NCBI RefSeq assembly: GCF_025486335.1
Contig: NZ_JAOOPZ010000002.1
Location: 124,001 to 188,000 of the forward strand
DNA: 64,000 nucleotides
Direction of reading: 5' to 3'
From: Mycoplasma zalophi
GTDB taxonomy: Bacteria; Bacillota_I; Bacilli_A; Mycoplasmatales; Metamycoplasmataceae
The translations under genes and the position numbers were made by a program. Below the pieces are notes generated by a model. It did not search any database, had not been told where the DNA came from, and was given only the letters and a program-made list of their open reading frames with translations. Shown in pieces: positions 1-14,620 of the stretch (position 1 is its first letter; every line of letters starts with the position of its first letter).

Positions 1-21
1 ATTTGCTTCTAATATCTACAA

Positions 22-999
22 TTATTTAATAATAGTGTTAATAATTTCTACTAATTCTTTTGTTTTTTCTTTTAATAATGTTTCACTTTGTAATGCAACA
101 TTAAATAATGTTTCAAATTTAGGATAAAGAATACCTTTAATTGTGTTGTAATCTTCTTCGTTTGTTAGTAATTCGTGAGCTTTAACTCTTGAATCTTCTT
201 TAAATTTATCTAAAACGGCTTTAAATTTAGCAACTTGTGCTTCAATTCCTTCAGATGGTAAATTATCAAAACTTATGTTTTGAATTTCTGTTATTAATGT
301 TTTAATTTCAGTGTTGTAAAATTCGTTCATTTTTTCTATAAAAGTATCAAGTACAGCAATATTTTTTGTACTTTCATTTTCTTTTAATGAATTAAATACT
401 GATTTTTCTATTCCCTTTATGTTATTTAGGTTTCCATCTAATACTGTTACTAGTGAAAATTTTAGATTATTTAATGTTTCAACGTTTAATTTTCCTTTAA
501 CAAATGCAAGACCATCACTAATTTCTTGATCGTTATTTACTGCAATAATTAGTGAATCCAAAATATCTTTTAATTGTTTATTTAAAATACTTGAAGCTTG
601 TGAATACATATTTGTAACTTGAATTAATTGTTCTTCAGAAACTACATCTTTAAGTGTTGTTTGAACTTTTTCGATATTTTTATTTAAATTATCCAAAATT
701 GAATTTGATAATGTTTGAACTTTGCTTTGAATAGCTGTGTTTTTTGTTGTGTCATTTAATGATTTTAATTGTTTTCATTCATTTTTAATATTATTATTAA
801 ATTCTACTTTAACTTCTGGCAATGTTTTTTTAGCAATATTTAATTCAATATTAATTTCTTTTTTAGGTGTAATTTTTTCTTCAGGTTCATCTTTTTTAGT
901 TGAAATAAGTGAAGTAGTTATGGCAATAGGTGTAATAATCAACCCTAAACTAACTGTAATTCCAATAATATTTGCTAGTGGTTTATTTTTAAATTTCAT
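22..999 (-). CDS. membrane-anchored helical surface protein, unknown function
   Basis: A 325-residue protein read through one TGA (Trp) codon near base 774. The N-terminus is short and basic, followed by one hydrophobic segment (about residues 9-33), so it is either anchored with the rest outside or cleaved by signal peptidase I. There is no Cys after the hydrophobic stretch, so it is not a classical lipoprotein. The remainder is rich in Lys, Asn, Glu and Leu and looks all-helical, without catalytic motifs I recognise. The start at 999 has GGAG nine bases upstream and a TATAAT box at 1040-1045. It lies downstream of the rpoC terminator, so it is probably a separate unit. Function is unknown; an adhesin-like or structural surface protein is possible but is only inference. 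Confidence 0.7.
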
Positions 1000-1039
1000 C
1001 TTTTTTCTCCATATGTTTTATTCTTGTAAATAATGTGAC

Positions 1040-1045
1040 ATTATA
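1040..1045 (-). promoter_or_regulatory. -10 box for the 22-999 gene
   Basis: The minus strand reads TATAAT here. A weak TTGAAT (1065-1070) lies 19 bases further upstream. The position is about 40 bases before the start codon. Confidence 0.5.
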
Positions 1046-1112
1046 TTCCTTTTTAATAAAAAAGATTCAATATATTTGCATATTATTGATTTTTGCATAA
1101 AATAATTTCCAA

Positions 1113-1151
1113 AAATAAAAATGAAATTTGTCGTTTAACAAATTTCATTTT
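1113..1151 (-). terminator. rho-independent terminator after rpoC
   Basis: A perfect 14-bp inverted repeat (1118-1131 with 1138-1151) around a 6-base loop sits nine bases after the rpoC stop. On the minus strand it is followed by a T-rich tract. Confidence 0.8.
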
Positions 1152-1159
1152 CTTATTAA

Positions 1160-5530
<4,371 letters not shown>

Positions 5531-5531
5531 A

Positions 5532-8500
5532 TTAATTATCTCCTTTTGCTTCTTGATTGTTTTGTGGTTTTTCAGTTCTTTCATGAACTTCTAGTTTTAT
5601 TCCTAAACCTCTTAATTCATAAGCAAGAACGCTAAATGATTCAGGCATTCCTGGTGTAGGAATTTTTGTTCCAGTTGCTAGTGCATTATATAGCATATTA
5701 CGTCCAATTATATTATCAGATTTATATGTTAATAATTCTTGAAGCACATTTGTTGCTCCATAAGATTCAATAGCTCATGTTTCCATTTCACCAAATCTTT
5801 GTCCCCCATTTTGACTTTTTCCTCCTAGAGGTTGTTGGGTGATTAGTGAATAAGGTCCAACACTACGTGCATGCATTTTGTCATCAACCATGTGGTAAAG
5901 TTTTAGATAATACATAACCCCCACTGAAATTGGATTATCAAATGGTTCACCTGTTTTTCCACTATATACTGTCATTTTTCCTGATGGATCAATTCCAGCT
6001 TCTTTTTGTATTTCTTGAATTTGTTTATAACTAATTCCATCAAATACAGGAGAAACAAATTTACAATTTAATTTTCTTGCCGCAAGTCCTAAGTGCAATT
6101 CAAGAACTTGACCTATGTTCATACGAGATGGTACACCTTGTGGATTTAATAAAATATCTAATGGTGTTCCATCTGCTAAATATGGCATATCTTCTTCAGG
6201 TAAAATGATTGATACAACCCCTTTATTACCATGACGACCAGCCATTTTATCTCCAACTTTAATTTTACGTTTTTGAGCAATTGAAACTTTAACAATCATT
6301 TCAATTCCATCTTCTAAATTAGTATCATCTGTATCTCTTCTTAAAACATCAACAGCAACAACAGTTCCCCCGTGTCCATGTTTAACTTTTAAAGAAGTAT
6401 CTTTATGAGTTGAAGTTTTTTGACCAAAAATAGCAGCCATTAATTTTTCTTCAGGTGATGGGTTTTCTTCAGCTTTTGGACTGATTCTTCCAACTAAAAT
6501 ATCACCAGGTCCTACTTCTGAACCAATAATAACTATTCCATCTTCACCAAGGAAACGTTTTGAACGGTTTGAAGCATTAGGAATATCACTTGTTAAAATA
6601 TCATCCCCTGCTTTTGAACGACGGAATTGAATAGTTTGTTCTTCAATGTGAATTGATGTATAAACATCTTCTTTGACTAATTTTTCATTTAAAATAACAG
6701 CATCTTCATAGTTATATCCAAATCATGTACTAAATCCAACTAATACGTTTTTACCTAAAGCAAGTTCACCATTTTCCATACTTGGTCCATCGGTTAATAA
6801 ATCTCCTGTTTTAATTTCTTGCCCCACTTTTACAAGTGGTTTTTGGTGGATAACTGTTCCTTGATTTGAACGTTCAAAAGTTCTTAAGAAATAAATTGAT
6901 GGTTTCTTTTCATCTGGGCTTTGAATTCTAATTTCGTTTGCATCTACATAAGTTACAATTCCATCTTTTGTTGCTCTAACGTTTGAAGCACTAAATCTTG
7001 CAATATCAGCTTCAACTCCAGTCGCAACTAATGGTGCTTCTGGTTTAATTAAAGGAACTGCTTGACGTTGCATGTTTGAACCCATAAGAGCACGGTTAGC
7101 ATCATCATTTTCTAAAAATGGAATTGCAGATGCTGAAATTGATGTCATTTGTCTACTTGTAACCCCAATATAATCAATTTCTTTTTTATCTAATTCAATA
7201 TATTCATTATTTTTTCTACTCATTACTCTTTCATCTAATATTTCACCAGTTTCTTCATCAATATTAATTGATGATTGAGCAAAAGTAAAATTAATTTCTT
7301 CTATAGCTGTTAAGTATCTAATATCATTAAAATCAACTATACCATCATTTACTTTAAAATATGGTGTTTGGATAAATCCATAATCATCTATCTTAGCATA
7401 TGATGCCATATTTAAAATAAGTCCAATGTTTGGTCCTTCGGGTGTTTCAATTGGACATATACGTCCATAATGAGTTGAGTGAACGTCACGAACTTCGAAT
7501 TGAGCAGTATCACGGTTAAGTCCTCTAGGCCCTAAACTTGTTACACGTCTTTTATTTGAAATTTCTCCTAGCGGATTTACTTGATCCATAAATTGCGATA
7601 ATTTTGATGAATTGAAAAATGTTTTCATTTGGTTATAAATTGGTTTATTGTTAGTTACATTACGTGCTGTAATTTTTTCTAAGTCTTTTCCAGCAATTTT
7701 TTCTTTAGTATTTTTTTCTAATTTTAATAAACCAATTCTCAATTGATTTTGTAATAACTCACCAATTGTAACAATACGTTTGTTAATTAGTGAATCCGGA
7801 TCATCATCATTTCCAATTCCATGTAATAAATTAAAGTAATAATTTACTGCCGCAACTAAATCTGGAATAATTAAGTGTTTTTGAGTTGCATTTGGATCGT
7901 TTCCAATTACTAATAATGGTTCTTGACCATTTTCCATTTCTTTTAATGTTGGTCAAATTCTAACCATTGCAACATTCATTCTTTGTGCTAATTCCATAGC
8001 TCCTGGAAGTTCTAATTGATTTGCATAAACTAATTCAGAAACATTTGGAATTCTAGTTAAACTAATTTCTCCATTTTTAAATTGTTCATTTATGTCAAGT
8101 GCCATTTGTGGAGTTATGAATGCTCCAGCTTTATAAAGAACTTTAACTTCTCCATCTTCATTAGCTACAGAATGAATATCCTCTGCTAAATATGTATTTG
8201 AAATACGATCAATAACATTTAATTTACGATTTAAAGTAAAACGCCCAGTTCTTGTTAAGTCATAACGTTTTTCATTAAATAGTATATTAGGAAGTAAGTT
8301 TCTACAACTTTCTTCAGTTAAACGATCTCCACGACGTATTAAACGATAAATTAATTCACGTGCAAGTCTTTGATTGATTTCCATATCAGGATCTTTTACT
8401 TTATCGCGACGGAAAGTTTCTAATAAAACATCATTGTTTCCAAAAAGTTCTATTGCAGTTTCTTCGCTAATACCTAAAGCTTTTAGGAATGTACTTAAAT

Positions 8501-9119
8501 AAACACCTTTATTTTTATCAATTTTTATTTTTACACTATCAACACTTGTTCCTGTTACTTTATGACTTATTTCAATTCATGAACCAATTTGAGGAATAAT
8601 TTCTAATTTATTAAATAGGTCATTAGCTTGTTTATTTCTAACTCCCAATCCGTAATACGCCCCAGTTGAACGAATCAATTGACTAACAATAACTTTTTCA
8701 GAACCGTTTATAACAAATGTTCCACCATTTGTCATAATAGGAATTTCACCAAAAACAACTTCATAGTCTTTGATTTCCCCTGTATTAATGTTATGTTGTC
8801 TTAATTTAGCTTTTAATTTACCTGTGTAACTTGAACCTTTTTGCTTAGCGATTTTTATACTTTCAAATTCTGTTCTACTTGGTTGTTCAAATGTAACTGA
8901 ATTAGGTATATATTCTATTCTAACTTTTGAAGGTGCTTCAATTGGGTAAATTGATTGTAGTTCTTCTTCGATTGTTTTTGTAAAAAATTCATGAATTGAT
9001 TTTCTTTGCATATCTAGAAAATCAGGTGTTTCAAAAACTTTTGGTGATTTAGAATAATCACGTCTTTGTGTGATTGGTCCGAAGTAACGTTCAGTATATT
9101 TTTGTTTTAGTTGTTCCAT
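5532..9119 (-). CDS. rpoB: DNA-directed RNA polymerase subunit beta
   Basis: A 1,195-residue second-largest polymerase subunit, intact under table 4. The rifampicin-pocket region aligns easily with the E. coli protein ([22 protein letters not shown], then [13 protein letters not shown]). The C-terminal KHGHGG and GRHGNKG blocks are also present. Several drug-contact positions differ from the sensitive consensus: Asn522 stands where E. coli has His526. The leader between rplL and rpoB carries two palindromes. The start at 9119 is preceded by a modest AGGGTGAC Shine-Dalgarno-like run. It is followed directly by rpoC. Confidence 0.98.
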
Positions 9120-9176
9120 ATGTCACCCTTTTTGTGTTTTATTTAATATTTTTTGTGTAAAATATTCAGTTTTATG

Positions 9177-9202
9177 ATTAGAATATATTAATATATTCTA
9201 AT
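9177..9202. repeat. 26-bp perfect palindrome in the rplL-rpoB spacer
   Basis: The two 13-base arms (9177-9189 and 9190-9202) are exact reverse complements with no spacer. The site is purely A/T apart from one G/C pair per arm. It lies in the rpoB 5' leader, 58 bases before the start codon. It could be an RNA hairpin or an operator. Confidence 0.6.
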
Positions 9203-9217
9203 TGTCATATAAATAAC

Positions 9218-9239
9218 AAAAATGGCAAAATTGCCATTT
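9218..9239 (-). terminator. attenuator-like hairpin between rplL and rpoB
   Basis: A 9-bp stem (9220-9228 with 9231-9239) with a 2-base spacer is followed on the minus strand by five T residues. It lies 16 bases after the rplL stop. Partial termination here would lower rpoBC output relative to ribosomal stalk protein, as known for this operon in other bacteria. The role is inferred from position. Confidence 0.5.
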
Positions 9240-9254
9240 CTTATTTATTTGTTA

Positions 9255-9626
9255 TTAGTCAATAACAACTTCTGCTCCAACAGCAGATAATTTAGCTTTG
9301 ATATCTTCAGCTTCATCTTTTTTAACGTTTTCTTTAATAACTGCTGGTGCACTTTCAACAAGTTTTTTAGCATCCATTAGTCCTAAACCTGTTAATTCTT
9401 TAACAGCTTTAATAACGTTAACTTTTTGATCTCCTGCTGATTTTAATGTTACGTTAAATTCTGTTTTTTCTTCTGCTGCTGCTCCAGCTGCTGGTGCTGC
9501 TGCAACTGCAACTGCTGATGGATCAATTCCAAATTCTTCTTTTAATCCTTCAACAAGTTCCATAACTTCTTTAATATTCATTTCTTTTAATGCAGAAATA
9601 AATTCTTCTTTTGTTAATTTAGCCAT
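9255..9626 (-). CDS. rplL: 50S ribosomal protein L7/L12
   Basis: A 123-residue stalk protein. The N-terminal dimerisation helix ([13 protein letters not shown]) leads into an Ala-rich hinge at about residues 38-54. The C-terminal factor-binding domain follows, with [20 protein letters not shown] and the [12 protein letters not shown] helix. Length is typical. Multiple copies bind L10 and recruit translation GTPases. It lies 26 bases after rplJ in the same unit. Confidence 0.98.
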   Translation of the reverse strand: MAKLTKEEFISALKEMNIKEVMELVEGLKEEFGIDPSAVAVAAAPAAGAAAEEKTEFNVTLKSAGDQKVNVIKAVKELTGLGLMDAKKLVESAPAVIKENVKKDEAEDIKAKLSAVGAEVVID

Positions 9627-9652
9627 AATAATTTCCTTATAATTTTTGTATT

Positions 9653-10150
9653 TTATTCTTGAATTTTATTTTCATCAACTAACATTTTCATTCCTAGACC
9701 TAATTGTCTTATTGGTGTTAGTAATGAGTTTCCTAATATCATTAATGCTTCTTCATATGTTGGAAGTGTTGCTACAACAGCTACTTCTTGAGCATCAATA
9801 ACACGATTTTCATAAATTCCAGCAACAATTTCTAATGCTTGGAATTTTTTAGCAAAATTTGCGATAACTTTAGCAGCACTAATATCATCATCATTTCCAA
9901 ACACGTAGATATTTGCACCAACTAAATAATCGTTTAGAGCTTCGTAATTTAACTTACTAGTTGCTTGTTTAACAAGTCTATTTTTATAAACTTTTAAACT
10001 TACACCATGAGCTTTTGCTTCTTTTCTAAGTTCTTGTAGATTTTCAACGGTTAAACCTTGGTATTTAGCTACTACAAGTGATTTAGATTGTTCAATTGCT
10101 CTAGTAATTTCATCAACTACTAAAACTTTAGCTTGTCTTAAATCGCTCAT
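9653..10150 (-). CDS. rplJ: 50S ribosomal protein L10
   Basis: A 165-residue protein that anchors the L7/L12 stalk to 23S rRNA. The N-terminal part has the family pattern ([20 protein letters not shown], then [11 protein letters not shown]). I chose the start at 10150 because AAAGGAG sits seven bases upstream and the protein then begins like other L10s. The same frame is open upstream to an ATG at 10216, but that extension has no family similarity. First gene of the stalk/RNA-polymerase operon. Confidence 0.96.
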   Translation of the reverse strand: MSDLRQAKVLVVDEITRAIEQSKSLVVAKYQGLTVENLQELRKEAKAHGVSLKVYKNRLVKQATSKLNYEALNDYLVGANIYVFGNDDDISAAKVIANFAKKFQALEIVAGIYENRVIDAQEVAVVATLPTYEEALMILGNSLLTPIRQLGLGMKMLVDENKIQE

Positions 10151-10245
10151 TATTTCTCCTTTTATTTTTATTGGACACAATACATTTAGATTTATACTTG
10201 GTAACAAATTAAGCATTTAGCAGTTACTGTCTTCATATATTGCTT
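10151..10245 (-). promoter_or_regulatory. rplJ 5' leader, possible L10 autoregulatory RNA
   Basis: About 95 bases separate the -10 box from the rplJ start. They include pairable arms (GTAAC near 10227 with GTTAC near 10202). L10 leaders that bind L10-L12 are known upstream of rplJ in Firmicutes. The match here is by position and a short stem only; I could not confirm the kink-turn. Confidence 0.35.
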
Positions 10246-10250
10246 TTATA

Positions 10251-10279
10251 TTGTAACATAAATTAAGTGATTTATGCAA
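10251..10279 (-). promoter_or_regulatory. promoter of the rplJ operon
   Basis: The minus strand reads TTGCAT (10274-10279), 17 bases, then TACAAT (10251-10256), close to a sigma-70 consensus with ideal spacing. Confidence 0.65.
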
Positions 10280-10360
10280 AAAATGACTATTATTTTTTAT
10301 ATTAATTTTTTATAGCGCAAAAATCTATCTAAATTTATTTTTTTATTTAAAATTAATTTT

Positions 10361-11086
10361 ATGAAAAAAGACATTTCAAGTGACAAGATACAAGTAGTTT
10401 TAGATGATTCAACATATTTAATTTCACTAAAAAAAGCAAGAGGTAAATTTAGTAATTTAAAAATAAAAGATGGTGAAATTATTTTATCAATCGCTAAAAA
10501 TGATAATATAGTAGATCTTGAAGCTTTTATTAAAAACGGTTTAAGAAATATCTTAAGACATATAAGTACAAATTTATTATATGAAAGAACAAAAATTAAC
10601 TTTGAAAATAACACTTTTTATCTTTATGGTTTTAAAAGAAAATTTTTAGTTGAAAAAAATAAATTAACAATTTATTCATTATTTGAAACATTTCAATACG
10701 ATTTAATACAAAATACAAAGACAGAAATTAAACAAATTATTGAAAATTTTTTTGAATTACAGTTATCAAAAACAATTCACATGTTAAATAGAAATTATTT
10801 AGATTTAATAAATGTTCAAGAAAAATATAAAGGGTTTTCAATTAAAAAAGTAACCTCATATTGAGGAAAATGTAAATTTGATGGTAATTTAATTTATAAT
10901 CTTTACTTAATTTGTTTCCCACTTGAAACAATTGAAAGTGTAGTAGTTCATGAATTAAGTCATTTAATACATTTTAATCATTCAGAAAAATTTTATAATT
11001 TAGTTAATAAAATCTATCCAAGCTATAAAAATAGTCAAAAATACTTAGAACAGAAAAGAGTAAAGAAAATATGGAAAAAACAATAA
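10361..11086 (+). CDS. YgjP-family zinc metallopeptidase-like protein
   Basis: A 241-residue protein with the family's C-terminal zinc motif: HELSH at 197-201 and a third ligand His207 (spacing HExxH-x5-H). The preceding block KVTSYWGKC matches the conserved SRWGSC-type segment of DUF45/YgjP proteins. The N-terminal half is a beta-rich region typical of the family. The true substrate of this family is not established; SprT-like proteolysis or an RNA/ribosome-linked role has been suggested. The last 16 bases overlap the start of the next gene, so the pair is translationally coupled. Confidence 0.85.
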
Positions 11087-11742
11087 AAACAGGTTTAATA
11101 ATTTCAATGATTTTGTTGCTGCTTATTTTGATTACAATCATTGCTAAAATGATTGTTTACAAAATAAATGTAAAAAATAAAAAAGGTAGAGGAAAAAAAT
11201 TTGAAGAAGAATTTTCTTTAGACATTGCAAAATGAGCACAAGAAAACAATTATTTTTATATTAAACCAGCTTTATATAAAAATGGTAATAAATTATTTGA
11301 AATTGACGGAATAATAGTTACTGAAAAAGGAATTTTTGTAATCGAAACTAAAAGTATAACAGGAAACATTGAAGGAGATTACAATACTAAAACATGGTAC
11401 AAAATATTTAAAAACACTAAATATGAAATCCAAAATGTAATTTTTCAAAATGTAAAACATATGAAACATATTGAAGAAATTTTTAATAATTCTGAAATTA
11501 ATTTATATTCAATATTAGTATTTGAAGATTTTAATAAAACCATAAAAATCACTAATAATCCAGAGTGAAATTTGATCACAAAAGATACAGTTTTTTCTAC
11601 TGATTTAAGTAAATTTATGCAAAATACTGAGTCAACACTCAACCAACACACAATAAACACTGTCTACAATACACTGCTGTCACTTAAAACAAACTCAACA
11701 AAAGATAAGATAAAATTTAAATCTTACCGTTATAAATTTTAG
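11071..11742 (+). CDS. NERD-domain membrane protein (nuclease-related)
   Basis: A 223-residue protein with one N-terminal transmembrane segment (about residues 6-28), followed by a cytosolic NERD domain. The domain shows the restriction-endonuclease-like core: GKKFEEEF, an acidic EIDGIIV strand, then IETK (the E-x-K catalytic pair), with a conserved Gln in the next helix. NERD proteins are predicted DNA-processing nucleases. It overlaps the upstream metallopeptidase gene by 16 bases. No separate ribosome-binding site is needed beyond that coupling. Substrate and role are unknown. Confidence 0.85.
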
Positions 11743-11863
11743 ATTTTGAGTGTTGTTTTGTATATTTTTCAATAAATTTTCAATAAATACAATATGTTTA
11801 ATTAAAATTGTGATATAGTAATTACATATGACTGCAATTTGCCACTAGAAATCAAGGAGAAAT

Positions 11864-12361
11864 ATGAGAAAATTTTACATAATAGAAAAAACAGATGATG
11901 AAGACAAAAAAATATGACAATTAAAAGAAGCAAAAATTGATGAATACTTAACATTTTATTCATTTAATGAAAGTTTAGAAAAATTCATGGACTTAGCTAA
12001 AGATGATGAATCATCAAGAGTTTGATTCCATCAAAACGGAGCATTTAGAGGAAGTATGAGTTTTGAAAAAGCTCACACAGCACTTGAATTGTTAAATGAA
12101 GAAAACATTGAATCAGAAAGCGCAACAGACTACCTAGTTTCAAAAAGTTTAATTGAATCATCTTCAACTAAAAAAGAAGAAAAAACAGGACAACAAGACA
12201 CACAAGAAATTACAAATGAAACTAAAACATATCCAACAATTATTACAACAACAGAAGAAAAAGGATCAAAATGATTCTGAGTACTAATTTGAATATTAGT
12301 TGTTTTAATTTTAATATGCATTGGTTTAACATCATTTGGAATATACAAACTATACAACTAA
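11864..12361 (+). CDS. tail-anchored hypothetical protein
   Basis: A 165-residue protein with a good Shine-Dalgarno AAGGAGA before the start. A compact N-terminal domain (about residues 1-90) contains several Trp and aromatic residues. Next comes a low-complexity Thr/Glu/Ser/Lys linker (about 95-135) and a single C-terminal membrane helix (about 138-160) ending YKLYN. The layout suggests a cytosolic domain tethered to the membrane. No catalytic motif is visible and I do not recognise the family. It is transcribed alone: it has its own upstream spacer and a terminator follows. Confidence 0.8.
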
Positions 12362-12366
12362 AAATA

Positions 12367-12396
12367 GAAAAATTAAAACTCCAGTTTTAATTTTTT
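12367..12396 (+). terminator. terminator after the 165-aa gene
   Basis: A stem of about 10 A/T-rich pairs (12369-12378 with 12385-12394) around a CTCCAG-type loop is followed by T residues. Confidence 0.65.
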
Positions 12397-12421
12397 ATTT
12401 ACCTTTTTTTAATTAAATTAG

Positions 12422-12427
12422 TATAAT
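12422..12427 (+). promoter_or_regulatory. -10 box for rarA
   Basis: Perfect TATAAT, 26 bases before the rarA start and just after the upstream terminator. No strong -35 box is seen. Confidence 0.55.
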
Positions 12428-12453
12428 TTAATTATTAAATTTAAAGGAAATAA

Positions 12454-13665
12454 ATGAATTTAGCAACTTTACTTAGACCCAAAAAAATTAATGATCTTTT
12501 GTTAGATAAAGAATTTAAAGAGTTATTTAATAAAATTATCGAATATAAAGACTTAAGATCATTAATTTTTTACGGTTCCCCAGGTACTGGAAAAACCACT
12601 ATAGCTTTTATTTTAGCAAATGAATTAAGTCATGAAAATAATTTTGGTTACTTTAATGCTGCAACTGATAACAAAAATAAATTAATTGAGTTAATAGAAA
12701 AAAATAGAATTATTATTATTGATGAAATTCATAGATTAAACAAAGATAAGCAAGATATTTTATTGCCATATCTTGAAAATGGATTAATTACAATTTATGC
12801 AACTACAACTGAAAATCCGTTTTTTAAAATTAATCCAGCGCTTAGAAGTAGAACAAATATTTTTGAGCTAAAAAAACCAACAGTTAACAATATGTCAAAT
12901 TATTTGGAATATCTTAATAACAAATTTCAATTAATAAACATTAAAGATAAAAAAATATATGACTTTTTAGCTGCATCTTCAGCTGCTGATTTCCGAATTG
13001 CAATAAATAATTTAGATTTATTAAATAAACTGTATTCAAATCAAGACATAGATTTGGAAAAAATTAAAAAAATACTACCAAGTGTAAATTTAATTATTGA
13101 TAAAGATGGTGATGAACATTATAATTTACTTAGTGCTTTTCATAAATCATTAAGAGGAAGTGATGCAGACGCTGCATTATATTATGGCTATTTATTATTT
13201 AGAGCACAACAATATGATGCGCTTTTTAGAAGAATGTTGTGTGCTTCATATGAAGATATTGGATTAGCAAATCCTATTGTAGCAACTCAAACACTTAATG
13301 CAATAGAAAGTTTTGAAAGATTAGGTTTTGCTGAAGGATATTTACCAATTGCATTTGCGATTTTAAATATTGCTTTAAGTCCAAAATCAAATAGTACTTA
13401 TTTAGCTTTTAACAACGTTAAAAATTTTATTGAAAATGGTAATGTTTATGATGTTCCTGTTTTCTTAAAGGATGCACACTATAAAGCAGCTAAAAAACTC
13501 AATCGAGGTGTCGATTATAAATACCCGCATGATTTTAAAAATAGTTATTATGATATTTCATATTTACCACAAGAAATTACCAATACAAAATTTTATAGTC
13601 CTAAAAATCAAGGATATGAAGAAAAAATTAAAATTTATTGACAACATATAAAAAATAAGGAGTAA
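12454..13665 (+). CDS. rarA: replication-associated recombination ATPase RarA/MgsA
   Basis: A 403-residue AAA+ ATPase of the RarA/Mgs1/WRNIP1 family that acts at stalled replication forks. Walker A GSPGTGKTT is at residues 41-49. Walker B IIIIDEIH is at about 86-93. The sensor-1 segment is TTTENPFFKINPALRSR with the arginine finger. The C-terminal half carries the family-specific clamp-loader-like tetramerisation region (GSDADAALYYGYLLFRAQ). Length is near the usual 420. One internal TGA near the end encodes Trp. It ends two bases before pheS, so pheS and pheT probably share its transcript. Confidence 0.95.
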
Positions 13666-13667
13666 AA

Positions 13668-14612
13668 ATGATTTTTAATTTAGAAAAAATTCAAACACTA
13701 GAAGATCTTAAAAAAATTAAAGCAGAATTTAATTCATCTAATGGCGAACTAGCAACACTAACAAAGCAAATTAAAGAAGTACCAGGTGAACAAAAAGCAG
13801 AAATTGGTAAAAAAATTCAAAAACTTCGTGAACAAGCAAATGAATTTTTTGAATTAGCAAAGCAAAAAATTGAAAATTTAGAAATTCAAAAATCGCTTGA
13901 AAATGAGTGAGTAGATATTTCAGAACCAACATATAAACAAGGTGGTATTCATCCAACTAATTTAGTAATTAAAAGAATGAAAGATTGATTTAATTTAAAT
14001 GGATATTTTGAAATTAAAGAAACAGAAATAGAAAACGATGAATACAATTTTGAACGTCTAAATATTCCCAAAAACCACCCAGCCCGTGACATGCAAGATT
14101 CTTTATATATAGATGAAGAAACATTAATGAGAACTCACAACACAGGAATTAGCGCAAGAGCATTGGAAAAAAATAAAAATCAAGCATTTAGTCAGTATGC
14201 AATTGGTAAAGTTTATCGTAATGATGAAGAAGATATGACCCATAGTCATCAATTCACTCAACTTGATTTTGTTTCAGTAGGTTATACAAATTTTGGTAAT
14301 TTGATGTGAACTTTAAAAAGCTTATTAAGTTATGTTTTAGAAGAAGAAGTTGAAATTAGATTAAGACCATCATATTTCCCTTTTACTGAACCGAGTGTTG
14401 AAGTTGATGTCTTTTATAAAGGTAATTGAATTGAAATTCTTGGAGCTGGAATGCTACATAATAAAGTTTTAAAATTAGCAGGATATACAAATGATATGAA
14501 TGGTTTTGCAGCGGGATTAGGAATTGAAAGAATTACTATGATTAAATATCAAATTACTGATATACGAGAACTATATATAAATGACAACAGATTTTTAAAA
14601 CAATTTAAGTAG
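13668..14612 (+). CDS. pheS: phenylalanine-tRNA ligase alpha subunit
   Basis: A 314-residue class II synthetase catalytic subunit. The N-terminal coiled-coil arm (about residues 1-80) binds tRNAPhe. Motif 2 is in the [12 protein letters not shown] to [18 protein letters not shown] stretch, and motif 3 is [12 protein letters not shown] near the C-terminus. Four TGA codons are read as Trp. A GGAG site precedes the start and overlaps the end of rarA. It is followed eight bases later by pheT, with which it forms the alpha2-beta2 enzyme. Confidence 0.97.
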
Positions 14613-14620
14613 GAGGAAAA

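Noticed and set aside
10151-10216. Longer rplJ start at 10216 (187 residues)
   Set aside because: No Shine-Dalgarno there and the extension has no L10 similarity, while 10150 has AAAGGAG. The region fits an untranslated leader.
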